DNA of 64,000 nucleotides from positions 2,087,501-2,151,500 of the forward strand of contig NZ_CP110009.1 of the NCBI RefSeq assembly GCF_025947305.1, read 5' to 3'. The notes under the pieces were generated by a model, which saw nothing but the letters and a program-made list of their open reading frames with translations, did not search any database and was not told the DNA's origin. Positions 54,801 through 62,216 of the stretch are shown here, piece by piece (position 1 is the first letter of the stretch; the number at the start of each line of letters is the position of its first letter). The translations under genes and the position numbers were made by a program. Source of the DNA: Flavobacterium sp. N3904 (GTDB lineage Bacteria; Bacteroidota; Bacteroidia; Flavobacteriales; Flavobacteriaceae).

Positions 54801-57800
54801 GTTACAAATCCATTGTTTTTAACCATTAGCGAATTTGGTTCTACTAAGTTGCATTATGGAAACAGTAAGACTCAATTGGTAGTTAATTACTATTTCAATT
54901 ATTTGGAGGCTCAAACCAAAACACCAACTGAAGAAGCTTTGACTTGGCCACAATTTGCAGATAAATATGTTTTAGACAATAAAGAATGTGTTCCAGGTGT
55001 GATGGTTCCAACTTTTAGTTTAGAAGTTGAAAATCCTAGTACATTAACTCCATGTGAGTTATTGGCAGCGTCAATAAGAGCATCCAATAAACAACAACTG
55101 GAAGATTCATTTTATGCAGACAAAAAAGAAGAATTCATCCAAAACTATTTAAAAGAAGCACTAGAAGGGATAACAGAAACGTTGACCGAAACGTCTTTAG
55201 ACAAAGAGTATCAGTATACTTTGTATTATTATGATCAAGCTGGGAATTTGATACAAACTGTACCTCCAGAAGGAGTTCACAGATTGACTCCCAACTCCAA
55301 TACAACTATAAATACTGTTCGGGCAAAAAATAGGGAGAAAGAGGATTTAACTTTAGTTGATGGAGTTGCCGTTGTTCCAGCAAATACTTTGCAGACACAA
55401 TACCGTTATAATTCGTTGAATCAGTTGGTATGGCAAAAAACGCCAGATGGCGGAGAAACGCAATTTGCTTATGATGCTTTGGGTAGAATTGTGACGTCTC
55501 AAAATGCAAAACAAAAAGCAGGAACCCAATTCAGTTATACCCGATATGATGAATTAGGCCGAATTACCGAAGCGGGTCAGATAAAAGCAACTACAGCCGT
55601 AAGTATTAATGATAATGGAAGGTTAGTATATGGTAATGTTGTGCCTGTTCCAGTTAATGCCAAAGAAGTGCCGGTTGATGCTATTGCAGATAAATTTCCA
55701 TATAATATTGGAAAAGATACCCAACAAGTTACCAAAACGCTTTATGATACGCCTTTGGCCAATACAACGAGTTGGTTCACCTCTTATGGATCTGATAACA
55801 ACCAAAAAAGAGTTACGGCTGTGATGTATTTTTCAGCAATGACTAGTAAGACTCTTTTGTCTGCTTATGATAATGCCATTTTATACGATTATGATGTGCA
55901 TGGGAACGTAAAAGAATTATTGCACCATACCAACAACAGCAAGGACTTAAACACAATAAACCAGCAACTGAAAAAAGTGGTTTATGATTATGATTTAATA
56001 AGCGGAAACGTAAACAAAGTAACCTATCAGCCTGCAAAAACGGATCAGTTTATACACCGATATGAGTATGATGCCGATAATAGAATTAATCAGGTTTATA
56101 CCAGTAAAGACAATATAATCTGGGAAAAAGAAGCCAATTATTTGTATTATGACCATGGACCATTGGCGCGTGTAGAAATTGGAGATAAGAAAGTACAAGG
56201 ACTCGATTATATTTATACCTTGCAAGGTTGGCTCAAAGGTGTCAATTCAGAACAATTGAATACTGCTTATGATGCTGGGAAAGATGGACTGAATGTAGCC
56301 AAAGACGCCTTTGGTTTTGCCTTGAATTATTATACAGGAGATTATAGATCCAGAATTACAGGTTCGAATACTGCAAATGTGTTCAGTCTTAGTAAAGAAG
56401 GAAAAAATGAAGGCAATGCTAACTTATACAACGGAAACATCAAAGAGATGGTTACGTCATTGTTAGATGTTACTCAAATGCCAGTTCCTACACAGTTTAA
56501 TCGTTATTCTTACGATCAGCTGAACCGTATTAAAGGAATGTCAAGCTTAAGTTTTAATTCTGCAAGCGGAATTACTGCCGGAAAGGATTCGTATGGTTCG
56601 AGTTATTCTTATGACAGAAACGGGAACTTGGTAAATCTGACACGATCTGGTTTAAATGACAAGTTTGCGATTTCTCCAATGGATGATTTGAAATATACTT
56701 ACGCTAAAGATGCAAAAGGTCAAATAACGAATAATAAACTGGTCAGTGTAAACGATATATTAACAAATTCTGGGGATTTTGCAAATGATCTTGAAGGAAT
56801 TAATAATTATACTTATGATCAAATAGGACAACTAGCTAAAGATTCAAAAGAAGATCTAAACATTAATTGGCGTGTTGATGGAAAAGTAAGTTCGGTAATT
56901 AAATATAAAGGAAAAGCCAATCAAACGACTATTAGTTTTGAATATGATGGTTTAGGAAACAGAACAGCTAAAAAAGTGGTGACTCCTACCAATACAAAAA
57001 TCACCTATTATGAGCGTGATGCACAAGGTAATGTTTTGAGTACCTACGAGATGGAAACACCTTTGGGTCAGTCTCCTGTCTATTATCTTGTTGAACAAGA
57101 GATATACGGCAGCAGTCGTTTGGGTATCGAACAAGGCCGTAAAGTAATCACAAAAGATACTTTTGCCGCATTTGCTAAAAATGCAGAGGAATTAAATGCC
57201 TCAACGGCACGAAGTATCTCAAGCAAAGAAGCTACTGCGTCAACTGAAATTTCAGGTTTGAAGTTTAGCGGAACAAACAGTACGAGTTGGAATGCAGATA
57301 ATTCAAAATTAAATTTATTTTCGGATGTGCCTCAAAGAACACAAATAATAGAGATTGCAACACATCTTAAAATTGATGATGTAATTTTTAAAGTCAATGA
57401 AGAAAGAAAAATTATTCAGTTACAAACTCAATATGAAAAAATCCCTGGATCAACACATGCTTGGGGTTCCTATTCTCAAAGTACTGCTAGTATTAAAGTG
57501 GTAAAAATAGATAATAACTATTATAAACCAATTTTAGAACTAAAAACACATAGGGTTTCTTATAGAAATAAGAAAAAAAATCATTTTATAAAGGATATTT
57601 CGATTATCACTACACAATATGTTTTGAAGAATGTAAATTCTTCTATTCCAGAAAAAGAATGGGACATAAAGTATACCGTTACCTTAAATACAGTGACTAA
57701 AAAATATGTGCCTACTTTGATTATAAATGGGAATGTTTATAATGATTTGAAAGAAGTAGCACTTCCTACGTATACAAGACATGAAGACTATCAAAAAGGG

Positions 57801-59591
57801 AACGATTTGCCTAAATCTGTAAATGAATTAGGAGCAACTGTTTTAGGAGTTCCGGCAGAAATGTGTGATTTCTCATATACTATTAACAACGGAGAAGATC
57901 CAGAAGATATTAAAGTGAATAATTTCTTGTTTGACGAAGGACCAGGTACAAGAATTGCCAAATCCACTACAGGTCTAGAAATGGCGTTGGGCAGTGTTGG
58001 ATTTGCTGCTACCTATTGTGGTTCTTCTGAAGGAGATAAAGATGGAGATGGGGTAAAAGATGCTTTAGATAGTTGTCCAGAAATATTTAATCCTAAGCAA
58101 GAAGATACTAAAGAAATTGCACTTGGTTTTCCAGCAGATGGAATTGAGGATGCATGTGACAATTGTGATTATCCAAATAAAGATCAAACGGATACCGATG
58201 GAGATGGCCGAGGCGATGATGTGATTATTAATGGAGCAGTTAAACCATGCGATAATTGCAAATTAATTGCTAACTTTGATCAAAGCGATGTAGATAAAGA
58301 TGGTATTGGTGATGTTTGTGACAACTGTTTAACGATTAATAACCCTGATCAAGCCGATGTTAATAAAAATGGCGTAGGAGATCTTTGTGAAGGCTTGGAT
58401 CAAGGATCAGGTGTAGCGGCTGCAATTGGCGTGCCTAAAGAGTATTATCGTTTTGTAGGAGACAAACGTTATGAGCTTTCCAACCATTTAGGAAACGTGC
58501 TTTCTGTGATTTCAGATCGTTCTCTTGCTGATGCAAATGGCGGACTTACTCCTGACGTTCTTAGTTACTCAGATTACTATCCTTTTGGAATGCTAGTGCC
58601 AAACCCTGGAAAAGTGGTTACTCCTAATGATTATCGTTATGGGTTTAACGGCAAGGAGATGGATAATGAAATAAAAGGAAAGGGAACTCAATATGATTAT
58701 GGTTTCAGAATCTATGATCCCAGAATTGGAAAATTTTTATCACAAGACCCATTATTTAAATCTTTTCCATGGTATACACCTTATCAATTTGCTGGAAATA
58801 AACCAATCGCAGCAATTGATTTGGATGGTTTAGAAGAAAGAATTGTTATTATGCATACAACAGTTTCGGGCAAAATTCGAAGAGAAGTTTTAGATGCTAA
58901 AACGCTACTAAAGACAACTGACTATGTTGGAGTAAAACATTCTGCCCTATATGAACCTATAAGTATTAAAGAATTTATGCAATACAAGAAACAATTTTGG
59001 GATGCATTTTCAAGCACTCCTGAATTATTTGCATCAGGGTATAAATCATATACTATAGGAGGAATGAATGCTGAGAAGTATAAAAATAGCGGATTTATAG
59101 GTTTAAATAGAGGGACACTTACTATCGGCTCTAGCGAGCTTGGAAGTACTATTTCGTATGACCCGACCCCTATAGATAGAACAACCCCTAGTAGTATGAA
59201 AATAATTAGGGAAGCACCGAATAATCCTGAAATGGCTAGAGGTATTAATACAGCAAAGAATTATGTAGCTGGGGTCAGTTTAGTTGTTTCAGGACCATCA
59301 TTATTATTAGGAACGGCTGGTAAAGCTGGTTATGTAGGAGCCATTTATGATGTTGACCAATTAACAGGTGCGTCAGAAAAATTAACAGAAGGTCATCCTA
59401 AAGTTGCACTATTAATTGGAGTAGCTGAAATAATGGTTGATTTAGTTTCTTTAAAATCCGCTCCACTAGAAATTATCGATATGTTTAAAGGAACAAATAA
59501 AGCAACAGAAGTCGTTCCATCAACAATTGTAGGAGTAGCCGACACAATTGGTGACGTTGATTCTACAATTACCACACAACCAAACGAATAA
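48843..59591 (+). CDS. Giant RHS/YD-repeat polymorphic toxin, shell plus tip A
   Basis: 3582 residues. Signal peptide (SIIVFVFTFFSLFAFGQ). Near residues 345-400 the typical opening FAEDGKKKEVVSYFDGSLRN, IYDTQGRAAIEVLPTP. Calcium-binding thrombospondin type 3-like Asp motifs at about 1640-1665 (DTDGDGIFDLCDTC) and 3064-3184 (several). YD repeats at about 2120-2500 and later (YDALGRIVTS, YDELGRITEA, YSYDRNGNLVNL). RHS-associated core at about 3243-3325 (YRYGFNGKEMDNEIKG ... YDPRIGKFLSQDPL). The last 250 residues are the variable tip A: no recognised catalytic motif, but hydrophobic stretches (VAGVSLVVSGPSLLLGTAGK; VALLIGVAEIMVDLVSL). The tip joins the core inside a 71-bp block repeated in inverted orientation at 63095-63165. 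Confidence 0.93.
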   Translation: MYINKSIIVFVFTFFSLFAFGQHEEPVIDSKSGNNLKVGAILKVVDSKYNDLNKHDLFASINPNVTIHFGFDNTNKDAADFKDVYTCTIVLSVTSSYDSKGDGINPKTVSLTIVHDNSSKGLEFNDYAVYSLPGIHKADVKVVSITYSKPVPASTAYLALKFNTERYYNLQLSGSNSSVLPISYKLVKYSGVNEVIVSKVSDGAEELVINWTKDTKAPAVEYELEWTWIDNYKTDGGKLLPNEIALTEQDFKLNSTRIQTKDLTYRIPLVFSNGYLVYRIRPVGRFLDNTSKNYYGVWSSGIADKYKLVSDWPYSVEINQAHELGEKNWQYQASFAEDGKKKEVVSYFDGSLRNRQTVTKVNSNNKAIVGEVIYDTQGRAAIEVLPTPIESSGIRFYNDLNTNEAGSLYSHKDFDWDNASVKDCNPIPVPKMSNKAGAGKYYSPNNDPLKNYQDFVPDAIGYPFSQVVYTPDNTGRIKSKGGVGLDHQIGSGHEMQYFYGHPKQEELNRLFGYKVGDYSHYKKNTVIDPNGQVSVSYLDPQGRTVATALAGDNKGNLVSLDDEKNQALHLMTTTDLLSNNDKYVSGENGVIEDGIKLSTPITVVKEGDIKFEYSFVKTKGAYADSCLNTKFYPFVYDWSISLKNDCALELLTGNNPISSKIGASSLNGTNATELSFKNKVFNAKDGANFLKVGSYPLSKDLRIDHDVLDEYAEDYIAELKKSTKCLPDLSSLEAEITVTDCNITCKSCEESLVRENLTTEEFTAFQLLLSAEPNKLGNVAARESYIVKAEANYVEKNILTVLELENSERPDYEKRFKAQFRSLLTGCRDLCEQPINVCDLNLDILLGDVSPHGQYGSVDGIETEDENEDTPSAKVIDPLSLFNENNQLLYGGYTTNTYFDEDIKQNVTENISNYNWKKPFGGSYKEEDGSVSKIRVKLISENLEHPELNIYEPALDGVILKALDRDPESDDVNDYLVQPQYLRDVAQFITIWKTSWANSLVQYHPEYQYYVYNSNLCTKTNGDGLNSDGFDEQLRNKEFYDADKKQIDNTIFSSTGTLAQLLTIDSNNNTGDPFYNSKNDKETVADYNVRKALMKEALEVNFDGMALPSGKKLNMLQAACYFAAFSNGIAPESAYFDFMKLNQVDLLKTIDNFGKNGNIAELNIKQRIWSNFRSYYTALKEKTRTVFSHIDAIKNNNYNDCIGNAESKDTFVTLFKKYSVVNYGELLKLIDSIPENPTVPVTTPVSTGVELACSNVTSGLYRDKVKRFVPADYGYDSSIGDMEFLAETKAIIESKMYVETGRCPISFDLENFLKGLVDTTIQDKGLLINGFNTSSMPFLTSSIFNAQLNPGFNLEASANIPKITAREVGRTLNIVFTQDGNDISSPIELSFAKNLSDYYNPCGAKVDPPKWADVTGFKNFYAVPGSYNSTSKTYRFRIVAIINRKGSVSSCTTPEEILVDGITKANVSDCSSLIIAPCDKKQKFSDAFNQLVLHLQANATLKSADLNISSDDTFVNGYLYEYFGIKQGDIVKWHNIPEGVDITVNDVKRVSVNLGSYSLGRDIIKSVFINGLESGNKSTLLSVRIKTRFFRNSQITGIIRSGSGNMPLYFTCCSPCGETDYNGDGYGDLCGPGGPGNCGTVDTDGDGIFDLCDTCPTIPNPNNEPCEANPPYTRVTSCNVVANEELAYEDRVKDILNDMLGNFNYTINDDGDFYKAGNISDYSPVKNLVDQSRLASHFQAERTRYRVNNLKSVVMDRYSVVIENGLLSITFDENSGSVNNKNFINFYDVNLKNAKKINYIDVISDLSFVINFTDNQGKIVNQTGSAISHYTFVEISKYEARAIAVPYCQFASEVYPPKLTAKNALAGSGDIYVAISQDGKIDYNDNTSPSSFMSKKSASGKLLTMRDAIPTSIPTSSCSDICIPPTVAPIVCGDKWVAFKLNMKAQVPDYEIPDNLVKDGIFFCEANFGYISEEYNYYLNKFGISSVTNPLFLTISEFGSTKLHYGNSKTQLVVNYYFNYLEAQTKTPTEEALTWPQFADKYVLDNKECVPGVMVPTFSLEVENPSTLTPCELLAASIRASNKQQLEDSFYADKKEEFIQNYLKEALEGITETLTETSLDKEYQYTLYYYDQAGNLIQTVPPEGVHRLTPNSNTTINTVRAKNREKEDLTLVDGVAVVPANTLQTQYRYNSLNQLVWQKTPDGGETQFAYDALGRIVTSQNAKQKAGTQFSYTRYDELGRITEAGQIKATTAVSINDNGRLVYGNVVPVPVNAKEVPVDAIADKFPYNIGKDTQQVTKTLYDTPLANTTSWFTSYGSDNNQKRVTAVMYFSAMTSKTLLSAYDNAILYDYDVHGNVKELLHHTNNSKDLNTINQQLKKVVYDYDLISGNVNKVTYQPAKTDQFIHRYEYDADNRINQVYTSKDNIIWEKEANYLYYDHGPLARVEIGDKKVQGLDYIYTLQGWLKGVNSEQLNTAYDAGKDGLNVAKDAFGFALNYYTGDYRSRITGSNTANVFSLSKEGKNEGNANLYNGNIKEMVTSLLDVTQMPVPTQFNRYSYDQLNRIKGMSSLSFNSASGITAGKDSYGSSYSYDRNGNLVNLTRSGLNDKFAISPMDDLKYTYAKDAKGQITNNKLVSVNDILTNSGDFANDLEGINNYTYDQIGQLAKDSKEDLNINWRVDGKVSSVIKYKGKANQTTISFEYDGLGNRTAKKVVTPTNTKITYYERDAQGNVLSTYEMETPLGQSPVYYLVEQEIYGSSRLGIEQGRKVITKDTFAAFAKNAEELNASTARSISSKEATASTEISGLKFSGTNSTSWNADNSKLNLFSDVPQRTQIIEIATHLKIDDVIFKVNEERKIIQLQTQYEKIPGSTHAWGSYSQSTASIKVVKIDNNYYKPILELKTHRVSYRNKKKNHFIKDISIITTQYVLKNVNSSIPEKEWDIKYTVTLNTVTKKYVPTLIINGNVYNDLKEVALPTYTRHEDYQKGNDLPKSVNELGATVLGVPAEMCDFSYTINNGEDPEDIKVNNFLFDEGPGTRIAKSTTGLEMALGSVGFAATYCGSSEGDKDGDGVKDALDSCPEIFNPKQEDTKEIALGFPADGIEDACDNCDYPNKDQTDTDGDGRGDDVIINGAVKPCDNCKLIANFDQSDVDKDGIGDVCDNCLTINNPDQADVNKNGVGDLCEGLDQGSGVAAAIGVPKEYYRFVGDKRYELSNHLGNVLSVISDRSLADANGGLTPDVLSYSDYYPFGMLVPNPGKVVTPNDYRYGFNGKEMDNEIKGKGTQYDYGFRIYDPRIGKFLSQDPLFKSFPWYTPYQFAGNKPIAAIDLDGLEERIVIMHTTVSGKIRREVLDAKTLLKTTDYVGVKHSALYEPISIKEFMQYKKQFWDAFSSTPELFASGYKSYTIGGMNAEKYKNSGFIGLNRGTLTIGSSELGSTISYDPTPIDRTTPSSMKIIREAPNNPEMARGINTAKNYVAGVSLVVSGPSLLLGTAGKAGYVGAIYDVDQLTGASEKLTEGHPKVALLIGVAEIMVDLVSLKSAPLEIIDMFKGTNKATEVVPSTIVGVADTIGDVDSTITTQPNE
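58572..58642 (+). repeat. 71-bp inverted repeat, copy 1 (RHS core of tip A)
   Basis: From GATTACTATCC to CGTTATGG the sequence is identical over 71 bases to the reverse complement of 63095-63165. It encodes YYPFGMLVPNPGKVVTPNDY in both copies, in the same reading frame. Confidence 0.95.
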
Positions 59592-59597
59592 TAATAT

Positions 59598-60014
59598 ATG
59601 GAAAAAGTTTTGTTTATATATAAAAATAAGTTAGATGTTTTGTCTCTTTTTTTCTATGCTTTTATTGCTTTTTTATTAATTTCTTTTATTAATAATGATT
59701 TTGATTTTGAAATTTTATTTGGTGCGGAAATTTTTGCATTAGTTATGGTTTATTTAACTAGATATAATGCTGTTAATATAGATTTTCATGAAAAGTATAT
59801 GTTGATAAAATTTTATATTCTAAAAAAGGAAATAATTATAAATTATAATCAAATTATTGAAATACGCGATTGTTATGATAGATATATTGGTTCAAATATT
59901 AGATTTAAAATTAAACATGTAGATAAGTTAATTGTCTTTAGAATAAAAACTTCTGATAATGAATTAAAAAAGTTTTTAAGATGTAAAGTATCTAGCTCTC
60001 CCAAGACTCCCTGA
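59598..60014 (+). CDS. Candidate membrane immunity protein for tip A
   Basis: 138 residues, starting 6 bases after the RHS stop. Two hydrophobic segments (LSLFFYAFIAFLLISFI and ILFGAEIFALVMVYLT) are followed by a small, basic, beta-rich bPH2-like cytoplasmic domain (KYMLIKFYILKKEIIINYNQ). Polymorphic toxins normally have their immunity gene immediately downstream; a membrane-anchored immunity protein suits a tip with hydrophobic, possibly membrane-active segments. No direct family match, so the role is inferred from position. Confidence 0.6.
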   Translation: MEKVLFIYKNKLDVLSLFFYAFIAFLLISFINNDFDFEILFGAEIFALVMVYLTRYNAVNIDFHEKYMLIKFYILKKEIIINYNQIIEIRDCYDRYIGSNIRFKIKHVDKLIVFRIKTSDNELKKFLRCKVSSSPKTP

Positions 60015-60053
60015 AGGCAGTTTTGCAAACCGTGTCCCCAACGATGAGCCATA
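59997..60053 (+). pseudogene. Remnant of an older C-terminal tip
   Basis: In the frame different from the immunity gene the sequence reads LALPRLPEGSFANRVPNDEP followed by TAA. The frame is closed upstream by TAA within 5 codons. It looks like the end of an earlier toxin C-terminus left behind by tip replacement. I cannot name the family. Confidence 0.3.
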
Positions 60054-60070
60054 AAGTTTACTTACAAAAC

Positions 60071-60112
60071 AAAAAACTGCAACTCGAATTCATTTCCTGG
60101 TTGCAGTTTTTT
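60071..60112 (+). terminator. Terminator of the RHS operon (hairpin 1)
   Basis: AAAAAACTGCAAC and GTTGCAGTTTTTT pair over 13 bases around TCGAATTCATTTCCTG, with a T-run. The loop is inverted relative to that of the hairpin after the recombinase (61511-61553). Confidence 0.85.
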
Positions 60113-60293
60113 ATGTTTAAATACCAAAATAGTTTTTTTATCATTTAGATTATACACTCTTTATAAAGCTTTCGGACACATAACAAGCATCTGGATTCTG
60201 CTTATCATGTATTCTCAGCACCTTATCCAGCATCGTATCGTTTTTGCCAAATTCAATCACCGCATCAACAAAAACTCTCAAAGGCTCGGATAT

Positions 60294-60352
60294 GTCGTCG
60301 CAACGATAGCGCGGATTTGCAATCCGTGCCCAGAAAGTAAAGCCACACAGCT
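60294..60352 (+). repeat. 59-bp inverted repeat, left copy, flanking the recombinase
   Basis: From GTCGTCGCAACGATAGCG to CCACACAGCT. It matches the reverse complement of 61566-61624 at 57 of 59 positions. It contains the palindrome CGGATTTGCAATCCG. The similarity extends weakly further on both sides, taking in hairpins 60370-60403 and 61511-61553. Confidence 0.93.
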
Positions 60353-60369
60353 TATCATTAAAATAAAAA

Positions 60370-60403
60370 TAAAAACGACAACCCTCAAAAAGTTGTAGTT
60401 TTT
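60370..60403. repeat. Hairpin before the recombinase gene
   Basis: TAAAAACGACAAC and GTTGTAGTTTTT can form a stem around CCTCAAAAA. It is related to the hairpin at 61511-61553 and placed symmetrically with it next to the 59-bp repeats. It may also act as terminator or as recombinase binding site. Confidence 0.55.
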
Positions 60404-60438
60404 CCATTATGAAAATCGTCATTTCTCAACTAAAATTG

Positions 60439-60446
60439 TATTTTTG
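60439..60446 (+). promoter_or_regulatory. Putative -7 box of the recombinase gene
   Basis: TATTTTTG, a perfect TAnnTTTG, 15 bases before the ATG at 60462. No -33 TTG at the usual spacing. Confidence 0.4.
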
Positions 60447-60461
60447 AGGCAAAACCATTTC

Positions 60462-61508
60462 ATGAAAAAGACGAGTCTCCTAATTCCTATGTTCAAACAG
60501 TTTATAAAAGAAACCGAAACAGGGAAACGGCTCAAAAAAAACGGTGAAAAGATAAAGCCGGGTTCCATACAGAACTACTATTATGTAATGAACAATCTGA
60601 TTCAATTTTCTAGCGATGCCAAATTTGAATTACGCATTTGCGATGCTTCCAAACTGGACAAACGCGAACTCCAATCTGAAAAAAGTTATTGGAAAAAATT
60701 CTATCAAAAATTTACGGAATTCTTATATAAAAAAGGATGTCATGACAATTATGTTGGAGCAAATATCAAAGTGATTCGGGTGTTTTTTAACTATTTAAAA
60801 AACGACAAAGACCTCTTTACAGGTGATTTTCAGCGATTGTTTTATGTCCGCAAAGAAGAAATAGAGATTTTTGTACTTTCCCCTGAGCAACTCAAGTTCC
60901 TAATTCACGATAAAGAGTTTGAAGCTTCACTGATACCCAGCCACAGACGCATAAAGGATATTTTTGTTTTTGGCTGTACCACGGGATTACGTTATTCTGA
61001 TATTTTTTTGCTGACCAATAAAAATTTTGAACAAATGGAAGGCGAATGGTACTTGAAACTCAAATCCAAAAAAACAAAAACATTCAGTTTTATCAAGCTC
61101 TCTGCCTATGCAGTTGCCATTTTCCTTCGGTATCAATCTCAGAGCAATAAGGCAACTCTTTTTGGCAATACCAGTTTGTTCAATTTTAACAAAAGTCTAA
61201 AACAAATAGGTGAACAGGCAGGTTATACCACTCCTATTGAAGTTTCTCGAGAGAAACAGGGAAAAACACAGCGCCTTACCAAAAAGACAGACACCTCCAA
61301 AAACCGGTTTTGTGACAAAATGAGTTCTCACATGATGCGTAGAACCGCTATAACGACCTTATTAATTTTGGGAATGCCAGAGCATCTTGTTCGTAAAATA
61401 AGCGGACACAGTAGCGCCAGCACTTCTTTTAATCGATACGTACATTACGCGCAAGCTTACATGGATAAAGAAATCGAAAAAGTACACAGTAAGTTGGAGA
61501 GTTATTAA
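60462..61508 (+). CDS. Tyrosine site-specific recombinase (phage-integrase family)
   Basis: 348 residues from ATG 60462 (an in-frame TTG at 60444 overlaps the -7 box). N-terminal SAM-like core-binding domain (about 10-130; IQNYYYVMNNLIQFS...). Catalytic domain with Arg I in GCTTGLRYSD (about 185), Lys in KLKSKKTKTFS (about 203), HMMRR (about 292-296), GHSSAS (about 317-322) and nucleophile Tyr in FNRYVHY (about 327-331). All residues of a working recombinase are present. It lies between two divergent RHS tips, inside inverted repeats, so it is a good candidate for inverting this locus, although which sites it uses is unknown. Confidence 0.93.
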   Translation: MKKTSLLIPMFKQFIKETETGKRLKKNGEKIKPGSIQNYYYVMNNLIQFSSDAKFELRICDASKLDKRELQSEKSYWKKFYQKFTEFLYKKGCHDNYVGANIKVIRVFFNYLKNDKDLFTGDFQRLFYVRKEEIEIFVLSPEQLKFLIHDKEFEASLIPSHRRIKDIFVFGCTTGLRYSDIFLLTNKNFEQMEGEWYLKLKSKKTKTFSFIKLSAYAVAIFLRYQSQSNKATLFGNTSLFNFNKSLKQIGEQAGYTTPIEVSREKQGKTQRLTKKTDTSKNRFCDKMSSHMMRRTAITTLLILGMPEHLVRKISGHSSASTSFNRYVHYAQAYMDKEIEKVHSKLESY

Positions 61509-61510
61509 AT

Positions 61511-61553
61511 AAAAAAACTACAACCCGAAAATGAATTCGAGTTGTAGTTTTTT
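61511..61553 (+). terminator. Terminator of the recombinase gene (hairpin 2)
   Basis: AAAAAACTACAAC and GTTGTAGTTTTTT stem of 13 bases, loop CCGAAAATGAATTCGA, T-rich tail, directly after the stop. Its loop is the inverse of hairpin 1 at 60071-60112. Confidence 0.85.
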
Positions 61554-61565
61554 GTTTTTTAGATT

Positions 61566-61624
61566 AGCTGTGTGGCTTTACTGTGTGGGCACGGATTGCA
61601 AATCCGCGCTATCGTTGCGACGAC
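61566..61624 (-). repeat. 59-bp inverted repeat, right copy
   Basis: Reverse complement of 60294-60352 with two mismatches. Contains the palindrome CGGATTGCAAATCCG (inverted orientation of the left copy). Confidence 0.93.
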
Positions 61625-61661
61625 AGATCCGCACCATCCTAGAGATTTACAAAGTAGTTTT

Positions 61662-62216
61662 TTAATCGCATTTTCTATGATCTGGTAAATCAAAATTTAA
61701 AATCATTGAATCTTTATCAAATCTTAAGCTTAAATATTGTTCATAACCATCAAATTTTGCTTTAAAGTAAAGAGCAACTAATTTACTATTGACAAGTTTT
61801 ACTCCTGTAAAAATAATATCACAAACCTCCATAAACTCAATACTTCCTTTTTTATTTTTTACAAGATCTTGCACATAGATTTTCTTTTGTAGTTTATTAA
61901 CAGACGTAAGTGTTTTGAACTTAAATTTATCTGAAAAATAAATCTTCTGTATGTATTTACTTTTTTTTATGAAAACATAAGTACTATCTATTTTATAGTC
62001 AACTGTATCGCCTACGAATTCTTCAGGTAAAGTATGATATCTTATTTTCTTGTCCTTTTTTATAATATCAAATACACTCCTTGAACAATAATCTTCACCT
62101 CCAATGTTTACACGATCTATTTGACCTTGCATAAAAAATGGAAATAATAAAAAAAACATTAAATTCTTAAGGCTTTTTAGCCTGAACTGGTTTTGCAACA
62201 CTTCTTTCTTTTTCAT
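61662..62216 (-). CDS. Candidate exported immunity protein for tip B
   Basis: 184 residues from ATG 62216, giving a signal peptide with a basic N-region and core NLMFFLLFPFFMQGQ; a start at 62159 would avoid the 50-base overlap with the tip but would leave no positive N-region. The mature part is an unrecognised mostly beta domain (YCSRSVFDIIKKDKKIRYH..., KLVALYFKAKFDGYEQYLSL). It lies directly downstream of tip B on the same strand. Export to the periplasm would suit a toxin acting on peptidoglycan. Role inferred from position. Confidence 0.55.
   Translation of the reverse strand: MKKKEVLQNQFRLKSLKNLMFFLLFPFFMQGQIDRVNIGGEDYCSRSVFDIIKKDKKIRYHTLPEEFVGDTVDYKIDSTYVFIKKSKYIQKIYFSDKFKFKTLTSVNKLQKKIYVQDLVKNKKGSIEFMEVCDIIFTGVKLVNSKLVALYFKAKFDGYEQYLSLRFDKDSMILNFDLPDHRKCD

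Noticed and set aside
60150..60422. 90-residue minus-strand open frame between the RHS operon and the recombinase
   Set aside because: It runs through the 59-bp repeat and the hairpin at 60370-60403, so its N-terminal half is repeat-derived. The C-terminal half looks protein-like and might be a remnant, but no family is recognised.
60294..61624. The 59-bp repeats as the crossover sites that switch the tips
   Set aside because: They bracket only the recombinase, so recombination between them would flip that gene but leave both tips in place. The 71-bp repeats are the ones that would exchange tips.
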